Shown here: piece after piece, positions 55,331 through 64,000 of the stretch
Layout of the letters: every line of letters starts with the position of its first letter
Numbering within the stretch: the stretch's first letter is position 1
Assembly (NCBI GenBank): GCA_032719365.1
Contig: CM064875.1
Coordinates: 38,276,693-38,340,692, forward strand
Length of the DNA stretch: 64,000 bases
Direction: 5' to 3'
Source of the DNA: Prinsepia uniflora
Lineage: Eukaryota > Streptophyta > Magnoliopsida > Rosales > Rosaceae
Translations under genes and position numbers: made by a program
The notes under the pieces: generated by a model
The model's database searches: none
Seen by the model: the letters and a program-made list of their open reading frames with translations, nothing else
Told to the model about the DNA's origin: nothing

Positions 55331-57639
55331 TGAATTGATATAAAAAATTATCTAAACTATTAAAATCATCTTATTCATAAAAACTATAAATACTTTAATT
55401 ATATTTTAACATGATTTTCAAAGTTTTGGTTCAAATGATAGTGTTTTAAACATTTTTTTTTTTGTAATTTTCACCACAAGGTGAAAATTACTGTAATATT
55501 TTTATAATTCTAAATAATTTATTACGGGAGTATTAAGCATAAAGTGGTTTTATGTCCTTTTTTTTTGTAACTGTTTTATAATTTCAAAATTTTCTTTCAA
55601 GTTATAGGAACCCTTGCTTATTTTCGTTTTTTTTTTTGAGTACTTTTTTTTTTCCAATTTTTTTGTTGAGTAATTCACATACTCAAAATTATTAAAATTG
55701 AAAGTTTTCTGAGTTCTTGAATCAGATATATGCAAGCTTTCTATGACCATCACAAGTTTTAGGCTTAATAATCGAACTTGAGGATAGTTCCGATTTTACA
55801 AGTACTTTTTTCTAGTGGCATGGGGCTCTCAATTTTTCCTTGTCTCATACAAATTGATTCATTTACTTTTTAACTAAAAAAAATTTAAGTGAGGGAGAAT
55901 TTGAAGTATTGAGACTTCAATGATGGAATTTAAAATTAACTTGAATGATTAACCTATTAAATAAAGGAATTTGATAATGAGATTTCTTATAATTATGACT
56001 TTTTAATACCTTTGTCATTTAAAAATTATTAATGGTTCAAGAAAATCATTCTTATAAATTCACAAACTATCTATTATTTTTAAAAATTAGATTTTCAAAA
56101 ACTATTTTTATCAATTCGTTATTCACAAAATTCATCCTTAACAATTCAAAAATTAATCATTATTATTCAAATCATCATTAAACATTCAAAAACTATCCCT
56201 TATAACAAAGTATTATCCTAATCGGCTCAAAAAATATCCTTAGTAAACTAAAAAACAATTGCAAAAAATTCCATATTTATCACAACTAAAATAAATTGTC
56301 TCATAGTAATAATAATTTAATCTTAAAACATTTGAAGAAAAAAAATACAAACATTTAATCTTAGAATTGTATCATAGTAATAATTTAATCTTAAAAAATA
56401 AAAATTATTAGAAATAAAAAATGGATACAAAGTTCCAACTCTTCAATTCAGCTCATCCGCCAATAAAAAAATGCCCTGTGGTATCATGATTAACAAATAT
56501 TAAAGGAAAAGAAGGAGGAGGAATGCAAACAAACTTTTATGTATTAGATGGGGCAAGTCACCCGCTACTCTATTCGACCCGTATCAGTTTGTAAGTAATT
56601 GGTAAAATCCTTGGTGATTCTAGCATTCTTAAAAACACGAGGAAGAATTATGCAAACGAAGCAAACTTAGCTCATCATACTTGTATATTGACATCTGAAA
56701 AATTAGAATCACCCATCAAAACTTCTGCTGCTAAGACATAGTAAAACTATGATGTTAAACCACCAACTGATGTGTAGCACCAACTGATGTGTACAGAGAG
56801 CAAGAAGCAAAGGAAAAGACAAATTCTTGAGCATATTTTTGGACAGACAAGAAAACCATTCCAACATTAGAAATATACATTGATAATCTAGCTGATTTGG
56901 TTTAAGAAGTAGTCCACGTTTTCAATAGAAGCATTGAACCACATCTTGCAAGCAATGTAAAAGGGAACTAACACAGAAAAAGAAAAAAAAACAAGTGAAC
57001 TAACAACAGCTTGTAAGGACTAAGACTTTATACAAAAACATAATGAAATAAGAGTAAAAGGCAACAATGAAGATAACTAATTCACCAAGCTGAGGCAGGA
57101 GAACCCTAATGCAAATGATAACACACAGAAGTGAACACATAATGGAAAATGTTAATTTGTCCCCCCCTAGAAAATATTCGAAAGTAAGATTATTCAACAT
57201 AAAAAATTGATCCCTTCTATCATATACATCATATTGACAAAGTGAGCAACCACAATGTAGCCATGAAAAATGTTCCCAAATATATTATTAAATCAAACAA
57301 AAGGGCATCTCCTCTCAAAGTGTTCACCCTAACTTCAAAAACAAAAGGACATTTGGAAACATTGTACTCAAGAAGCTTATAAACAATCCAAAAGTAAAAT
57401 TGGCCTATTGCATTACAATTAAATTCCGAATTTCAGCACAAGTAAGATGGCTCTAACGTTCTAAAGAGGAGGTTCCAAGTTCAAATTCACCTCCTTAGAC
57501 TAAAATTCAAAACCGACCCAAAAAATTAGTAATAATTGCATAAGACCTGAGCTGCTGCATCCTTGCAATAACAAGGGTAACTTTCATTGAAAGAACAACA
57601 CATATAAGATATAACAATGTTTCAGCCATTCACACTTAC
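55331..57639. other. AT-rich DNA, no gene recognised
   Basis: Poly-T and ATT-rich sequence with no reading frame above 67 codons. The expected terminal TPI exons were looked for here and not found. Confidence 0.5.
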
Positions 57640-58800
57640 TTCCTGAGCCTGAGCAGGGCTCACAACCTTCCCAGTTCCAATTGCCCAAACCGGCTCATAA
57701 GCCAAAACAACATTCTCCCAGCTCGATATTTTATCTGAAATAGAAGAAAGGGGTAATCAGCTAGTACACATATCAGGGAGAAAAAGAAAAAAAATTCAGA
57801 CAATGTAAATCACTATCGAGAAAATGTTAAACCCACAGAGAAGTATAAATTAGAGATCTTAGAAACAAATCATGAGTATTGTCATATGATTGTCTCCAGA
57901 TAACCCCAAACAAAACATACATCTAGTAAACCAAAGAACACACAACAGCAAATAGCGAACACAAGAATTTTGCTTTGTTAGTGGTTAAGAAGTACCTGCT
58001 ATTGCTTTTGTTTGTGCAACCACAACAGCTACCGTAGATCCCGATTCTCGTTGCTCAAGAGTCTCCCCAACACAAGCAACAACTTTTAATCCTTGAGAAA
58101 GTGCATAAGCAACCTTGTCTCTGAAAAACTGCGGGGATACAGAGAACCATAAGCGAAGCAATTAATTATGTAAAGCTGTAGTCTACCATAAGCTAGAAAC
58201 AGAAGACGAAAAGGTCAAAGGGCGTTACTTGTTACCTCATTGGACTCATTCAGAATAAGTCTTCTTTCAGAATGGCCAGTAATGACCCAGGGAATGCACA
58301 AATTCACCAACATTTCCGCACTGAGCAAACAAGAAACTGATCATTTTGTGCATAATTTCTTGTTCCCTAACCTTCATACAGCAGTTTAACATTAGACGAG
58401 GTTGATAAATTAGATACTACCATACCTAACCTCTCTGGTAAAAGCACCACCTTTGCGAACCCAACAGTTATGTGCATCAACATGGTAATTAGACCGCAAT
58501 AAACTTTTCACAAAAGCAAGAAACACAAATGGAGGGCTCACAAAAACCTCTGCAATAAAAGAAAAGCACAAATGCATCAAACATCGAATTAGTTGCACAA
58601 TAAAATGAGCTTTCATTTTTTATGATAAAAAACTATAAATCCACTTCTTAAGAAAAACATAATTTCTTGTTGTGAAGTAATATAACTGGTTAAAATAAAT
58701 AGTTGAGCAAAACCTGCAGCTTACCCACAATATCTTCTCGAGGGACTTCACCTTCATTCAATGTGGTCACAATTTTCTTCACCTCCGCAGTTGTTCCATT
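57640..58800 (-). pseudogene. cytosolic-type triosephosphate isomerase, five internal exons only
   Basis: Minus-strand exons with GT-AG borders and consistent phases are 58,800-58,725, 58,549-58,426, 58,320-58,236, 58,128-57,996 and 57,734-57,640. They read NGTTAEVKKIVTTLNEGEVP, VSPPFVFLAFVKSLL, NCWVRKGGAFTREV, WVITGHSERRLILNESNE, KVAYALSQGLKVVACVGETL and AYEPVWAIGTGKVVSPAQAQ. The catalytic His (TGHSERR) and Glu (YEPVW) are present. The first exon with the start codon and catalytic Lys, and the exons after AQAQE, are missing. No stop or frameshift interrupts the ~170 codons seen. TPI interconverts dihydroxyacetone phosphate and glyceraldehyde 3-phosphate, but this truncated copy cannot. It lies inside the probable Pack-MULE, which explains its abrupt ends. 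Confidence 0.9.
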
Positions 58801-59675
58801 CTGCAACCGAAGATGTGTAATTCTGTCAATTGGGTGAAAAACTTACCAATAACAGTGAAAAATAAATGGAATTTAAATGTACAAACAGAATCATTGAGAA
58901 AAATATTACCTTGAGTCTCTGACAACATTTTGCCTCTTTTCTTCAGCTCAGATGCCCATATCTCACAAACCCAAATGAGACCCTTTCATCTTCAACATCC
59001 CTATTCCTCTTCTCATCCAAACCCTCCAACCCTTATGCTATCTCCCTCCCTCGAAAATTTTCCTCTCTCCCAATCATAGTCCGAGACCATTATGCTCTCT
59101 CCCTCCCTCGAAAAATTTGCTTTCTCCCGATCATGGTCCGAGTCCGGCAAAACCCCACTAATACTCTCGCCTCCGATCAAACCAACCTTCGACAGCGACG
59201 CCAAATCCATCCCGCCATCGAGACGAATCCCTCCCTGCCTTCATCCATCGTCGACGTCCGCCGTATGGGGCGAATTGAAGGCAGGAACCCAGAAACTAGT
59301 CGCTGCCTTCCATGTCATTTCTGGCTGACCGAGGCTGCGGGACAACATCCGATCGACTGATCCCTTCCTCCAACCACACCCGCTGCCGCTCACCATCCCA
59401 GCTTCTTCCAATCCGCGGCGCTAAATTGAAAAACACGGGTTACCCTCCCGCTAGCTCGCTCACTTAAACCTTCCTTTTTCGTTTTAATGTCTTTTACTAA
59501 AATACCCTTTTTTTTCCTTTACCCAAACAGCGAACTCGGTAAACATTTGAAATCTTTTATGGTGGACCATCCTCCTTTTTGCACCCTATTTTTCACATCC
59601 CTTGGATCATTTGGTGTATTTCTAACCATTAGATGGCCAGAGTACTAGGTCCTCCGGTGGACCGAAGCGTGGGCG
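58801..59675. other. right part of the Pack-MULE, includes a 57-bp duplication
   Basis: A segment at 58,915-58,960 ends like an exon on the minus strand (ACTCAAG before GTAATA) and could be a replacement leader for the TPI exons. A direct repeat beginning TTATGCTATCTCCCTCCCTC (59,033 and 59,090) follows. The 59,090-59,360 stretch is C-rich and open on both strands for 65-78 codons, without a known domain. The right terminal inverted repeat ends at 59,675. Confidence 0.5.
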
Positions 59676-59689
59676 GACAATAGGACTAA

Positions 59690-59966
59690 GAGAAATTATT
59701 GTTTACGACGGGAGGACCACATTCCCTCCAATTGCCAACTCCATGTAGCATCCGCACATAACAATGTCTCACGAAACTTCTGGTTGTAAGTGTAAAATGA
59801 CTTGATTCCCTAAACAATTACCAAGGATAGCCAGGACCCTTACAATTCCAATTTCCAAGGCCATCATCAGACTTGGGCCAAAATCCGAGCTTGATAACGT
59901 GACAAGGAGAAATTCTTATTTACGGTAAGAGGACCACATGTCCTCCAATTTCCAACGGCATGTATA
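59690..59966. repeat. two copies of a short dispersed repeat
   Basis: GAGAAATTATTGTTTACG ... CTCCAATTGCCAACTCCATG starts at 59,690. A similar copy starts at 59,907, followed by ACTACTGGTCGTGAGG-type sequence. A third copy lies at 47,986, on the other side of the Pack-MULE. Confidence 0.75.
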
Positions 59967-60537
59967 GTTATCTTGCACATAAAGAATTCCTCATGAAACT
60001 ACTGGTCGTGAGGCGAAATGACAATTGACAAAATATTACCAGAAATAGCCTCACTTACAAATCCGAGGGCATTGTCGATGGCATCAGATTGCTAATAGAC
60101 AACACAAGAAACAGCAAGTTTTGTACATTTGTTGACTCTGTTTAATAACAACACATGAAGAGAATAAAGAAGAGGCCAGCAATATTGCATTCATTAGGCA
60201 AGAGATTCATTCCAAATGAAAATGGGGAGTTGCATTATACAAAAAATAAAATGACATTAAAACCAGCCCTTTGAAAAATGTCATTCATACGAGACACTTA
60301 TTATTCAACACAATGGGCAGAATCACATGAGGCAACAATGATCCAATTAACCTCATCTCGGTACCCTTTTAAAAGAAAGGGAAAAACAGCAACACGATAG
60401 CAATTAAAATAAACTGACAAGTTGTAGCCAAGACAGAAGAATCCTGCTAAAAGGATCCTATAAAGCACATTTCCAACCTCGTTAATTGATGGAGAAATCG
60501 TCAGAAGACTCAAAAGCACAGGTGTGGTTAAGACCGC

Positions 60538-63213
60538 TTATGGCTTCCACAGAAGGGTGGTTTCTGCAATCATAGAAGTGACAACGTATGGATCCATGTT
60601 CGAAGCAGGCCTCCTGTCCTCAAAGTAGCCTTTTCCAGCTTTTTCTGTGTCTCTACCAACACGGATAGAGGCACCACGGTTTGCAACTCCCTGTAATATA
60701 TGAAGGTAATGAAAGTAAACAACTGTTCATGTAACAAAGCTACAAATTTTGAAATGAAAGGCACAAAAGAATGTACCCATTTGAATGTGTTGATATCGGC
60801 TGTTTCATGCTTTCCAGTTAGACGGCGTTCATTGCCTTCTCCATAGGCAGCGATGTGTTCGCTGTGCCTTAGTGCCAGCTTTTCAATTGCCTTTTTTATG
60901 ACTTCAAAGCCTCCGTCGTTTCTCATGGACTTTGTACTGAAACAATAATTGAAAATGTCATCATATGGGAAAACAATCCTAGCCACAAAGTCATTTTATC
61001 ATGAAAAAGAAGTAGCAATATACCTGTAGTTAGTGTGTGCACCAGCTCCATTCCAATCACCCTAGTTTCCGAAGCACAAAGTAATTAAAAGTAAATATAT
61101 CAGTATGCAAACCAAGTAAAATCAAAATGTGCTAACCATAATGCACGGTTTGGAATAAGAAAGTTCTTGTATTTAGCGAAGAGGAAAATACCACCTGGAT
61201 TGGCTTGGGATCAAAAGAAAGCACCACTCCAGCAATCTCTGTGATCCTCTGTAAGAACAGAAACCGAAATTCATTAACCACCAGCGCAAATTAATATTAG
61301 TGGTTTCTTATACAATCAAGCATGCCAAGTTACCTCCAAGATGTAACGAGCAGCCCATAGTTCGTCTCCTGCAGATACGCCAACAGAAGGACCAACTTGA
61401 AATTCCCACTGCATCATGTAGTTGATGATTATATTAGGAAAAAATTGGCAAAACATAGAAGGAAAAAGACATATATATATATCTACTCGGTGATTGTTAC
61501 CTGGCCTGGCATGACTTCACCATTGATGCCGCTGATGTTAATGCCAGCGTACAGGCAGGCCTTGTAGTGAGAGTCAACAATGTCACGACCAAAGGCTTTG
61601 TCAGCGCCAGCAGCACAATAGTACGGTCCCTGTTGTGGAACAAAACAACATATATTTTCAAGTTGTGTTTCTTAAACAAATTGAAAAAATGACAATAAAT
61701 AAAGCAAGTAGAATTAACATCACATGAGAATATACGTCCAATGAATTCTTAGAAGTTATCAAATTCAGTATTAGAAAAATCAAATGAGCATAAAAAATAA
61801 TAGAATGAATCTAAATCCTCGGCGTGAACGGTTTACCTGAGGGCCGGGGTATCCACCAACAGGCCAGCCAAGAGGCCAGTTGACATCTTTCTGCAACAAG
61901 GTGTACTCTTGTTCAATTCCATACCTGTTTTCCAAATTATAATGCACATAAATAAAATACCGAAGAAAAAAAGTAGCATCAACATCAGAAAAACCCGGGT
62001 AGCACGAGAAAATAGATTACCATGGTACTTCAGCAACAACTTCCGGATGGCTAAAAACCTTTGCAGCAGCACACCTCTTGTTGGTGGGAATCGGCTCTCC
62101 ACCAGGAGTGTAAGCATCACAGATTACCTAATAAGTTGATCATCATTGAGAAACACAAAGGACTTAAATGACAGAAACCATAGATAGATCACAACACACA
62201 ATAAATGCATTGAAAGGAAAGGATGAGATCAAGATAAATAGCTACCAGAATATTGTTGCCTCTCCTAAATGGATCCTTAAAAATGGCTTGAGGGCTGTTT
62301 CATTTCGTTGGGAAGAAATATGTTAAAACCTCCAAACCCTAGTTATAAAATCAAAACAAAAACTACTAAGAACAAAGAAAGAGCTTACTATAGGATGACT
62401 TCACTGTCATCCCCTGGAGCTTGACCTGTGCTGGAACCATCATAATTCCAGTTGGGAAGCTCTGAGGGCTTGGTAACAGGTCCTGGCAGAGTCTTCATAA
62501 ACCCAAAAACAAATGCAAATATTATTATTTCAATGAAGCAAATTAAAAAAAAAACAAAAAAGAAAAAAAGAAAAAAAAGAGAGAAGATCAATTACTCTTG
62601 CTTTGCTTCTGAGATCCATACCAGATCCACCAATCCTGTTCCAGTATTCAAAAGGTATCACGGTGGAAATCAAGTTAAAAATAATAGTAAGTACTGAGAA
62701 TACAAAACCAAACCTCTACAATCAAAAAGTCAAAAGGTTGAATCTTTGCTACTATGGACTCCTTCCTAACTCAAGAAACCACAGTTTTAGCTTAGTAAAA
62801 ACATGACTTTTTGGACACAACGAATCCAGGCATGCGCAATCAACAATATCAAAACTAACAAAAACTCTCAAACAACGAAAACAAAGAAAGTGAAAAGATT
62901 TTATCTTTTAATCTAGCCCAACTGAAGGGCAAATGACACAAAAGTGGTGGATAAAGATAACAAGAACAAAACACAAAACACAAAGACAAAAGCTTACTCA
63001 TTTGCATATTGATGAAACGAAACATGCCCTTTTGCATACGTAGAAAAATACGTAGAAATACACAGAGATACGACCTCCACATTCAAGTATGGAAAGCAGA
63101 GGGGAGAGAGAGAGAGAGAGAGAGAAGGGGGAGGCTCACCATATGTACTCTGCGATAATCTTCTTGGTACAGTCCGAGAGGTCCAGGTTGATGAGATCTG
63201 AGAGCAGCGACAT
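60538..63213 (-). CDS. GS1 (GLN1): cytosolic glutamine synthetase GS1, 12 exons, 356 aa
   Basis: The enzyme makes glutamine from glutamate and ammonium with ATP, the main nitrogen-assimilation step in the plant cytosol. The exons (minus) are 63,213-63,140; 62,635-62,596; 62,492-62,389; 62,294-62,246; 62,127-62,021; 61,924-61,837; 61,629-61,501; 61,408-61,334; 61,248-61,195; 61,061-61,024; 60,936-60,777; 60,690-60,538. They add to 1,071 nt with every phase consistent and all introns GT-AG. The protein starts MSLLSDLINLDLSD with no transit peptide, so it is the cytosolic form. It has NWNYDGSSTGQAPGDDSEV (beta-Grasp), GIEQEYTLLQ (metal-binding Glu), GINGEVMPGQWEFQVG, NGAGAHTNYS (ATP/glutamate site) and NRGASIRVGRDTEKAGKGY. 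It ends ETTLLWKP, at the usual GS1 length. All catalytic blocks are intact. It is the only complete host gene in the window. Confidence 0.97.
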
Positions 63214-63314
63214 AGCTAAAACAGTAGAAGACTTGAAATCAGACTCTCTTTCTCTCAGTGTGAATGAATGAACGTATACAGAGAGACGTAAACAGGGGAG
63301 GTAGGTGCGTGCTC

Positions 63315-63322
63315 CTTTTATA
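63315..63322 (-). promoter_or_regulatory. TATA box of GS1
   Basis: The minus strand reads ACTATAAAAGGAGC about 102 bp upstream of the start codon, which predicts a transcription start near 63,285-63,290. The leader contains a CT/GA-rich stretch (63,235-63,260). Confidence 0.8.
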
Positions 63323-63359
63323 GTACGGTGACTCGGTGTTCTGGATATGAAAGGAATCT

Positions 63360-64000
63360 TAAATTGTTCGTTTTTATTTCTATTTTTATTTTTACTTGAT
63401 ATCTATGAAAAATTGGAAAAATATCGTTATTTATAATTGAATTTTTGGAAGCCATTAACAACTAATAATTATTTTGCTAATTTAACCTGGGAAGTGGCCG
63501 TTGACAGAAAAACGTTGATTCTGATCAAATTTGATAATTAGATCGTGGGAGATAGAAGAACTAAATCAAGGGGGTCCACTTCTGTCGAGATTTATAGTCC
63601 CTGTCTCTAACAATAGGATCTCAAAGGACAACCTAAATAAACATTACGACTCTGAAAAACAGTTTTTAAATTAATTGTGTATAACTATATTTTATTATTT
63701 CGATCAAAAAAAAAAAAAACTATATTTTATTATTTTCAGTAGTTGAGAATTATACTGTATATCGGATACTATAGTTCAAGAAGGTATTTCTGGCAATAAG
63801 GTCCTAAAGGACAACCTAAATAAACATTAGGACTCTAAAAATTAGTTTTTAAATAAATATTATAGGGCTATATTTTATTATCTCTACCAATTAAAGACTA
63901 TACTATATTTCGTATAATATTTTATAACTTTTTAAATATATCTTTGAGTCTTATATTTACATTCGTATTGGTATTAATATACATCTTGTTGTAATAAATG
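63360..64000. other. AT-rich upstream region of GS1 with a direct repeat
   Basis: A direct repeat of about 90 bp beginning AAGGACAACCTAAATAAACA occurs at 63,623 and 63,807. Both copies run into TATATTTTATTAT. No gene was seen up to the window end. Confidence 0.7.

Larger units (their letters stand above)
48193..59675. mobile_element. probable Pack-MULE (11,483 bp) with captured gene fragments
   Basis: The left end reads GGCCCAGGCTTCGGTCC and the right end, inward, CGCCCACGCTTCGGTCC. The inverted match continues to 24 of 27 bases. A perfect 9-bp duplication GACAATAGG flanks it (48,184-48,192 and 59,676-59,684). A 9-bp TSD is characteristic of Mutator-like elements. Inside are fragments of three unrelated nuclear genes (MYC-like bHLH, HCF136, triosephosphate isomerase) and an 11-unit tandem array. 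No MULE transposase is visible. The terminal repeats are short for a classic Pack-MULE, so another superfamily, or a chance repeat around an older complex locus, is the main alternative. Confidence 0.65.

Noticed and set aside
57000..57200. A possible missing C-terminal TPI exon left of 57,640
   Set aside because: The open frame there is hydrophobic and does not read as the expected IIYGGSV-type segment.
59013..59360. A possible transit-peptide exon of a plastid TPI upstream of the TPI fragment
   Set aside because: The open frames are repeat-derived, lie on both strands, and do not join in phase to the first TPI exon seen.

Overview
This is a dicot-like plant nuclear segment dominated by nested transposable elements. 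Only one complete host gene is supported: a 12-exon cytosolic glutamine synthetase (GS1) at the right end. The evidence for a plant is the spliceosomal GT-AG introns, Ty3/gypsy Tat-lineage, CACTA, hAT, MULE and Cassandra-type TRIM elements, and plant gene fragments (HCF136, MYC-like bHLH, plant mobile domain, TPI, L-lactate dehydrogenase). I cannot name the species.

Layout. 1-336: end of an LTR remnant. 0.98-4.05 kb: decayed plant-mobile-domain gene with a 1,068-bp hAT-like insertion (8-bp target-site duplication, TSD). 4,051-15,010: CACTA-1 (TSD AGT), itself hit by a truncated non-coding LTR element (LARD, 4,404-11,175) and two Cassandra-like TRIMs, each with a perfect 5-bp TSD and 5S-rRNA-like internal promoter sequence. 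16.06-19.93 kb: CACTA-2, with TNP2 transposase debris and a solo LTR. 19.93-21.57 kb: 3' end of a Tat-lineage element.

23.87-41.01 kb is a four-deep nest. The outer layer is the right end of CACTA-3. It holds a minus-strand Tat-like non-autonomous element (TSD CTATG) that carries two copies of a captured L-lactate dehydrogenase fragment. That element holds a ~0.5-kb hAT-like MITE, and the MITE holds an 11,888-bp, nearly complete Tat element (25,649-37,536; LTRs of 486 bp, TSD GACTT). The Tat element has gag, PR-RT-RNaseH-aRNaseH-INT, a 115-bp tandem array, and an antisense four-exon gene with its own TATA box.

41,083-47,408: two divergent long LTRs joined directly, without an internal domain, flanked by TSD ATGAG. 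48,193-59,675: a probable giant Pack-MULE with a perfect 9-bp TSD and short terminal inverted repeats. It contains fragments of a MYC-like bHLH gene, HCF136 and triosephosphate isomerase plus an 11-unit ~340-bp tandem array. 60.5-63.3 kb: the GS1 gene on the minus strand with its TATA box, then AT-rich upstream DNA.

The window is a record of successive insertions and of gene-fragment capture by at least two different element types. All splice sites, TSDs and divergences were read by eye; no database search was run.
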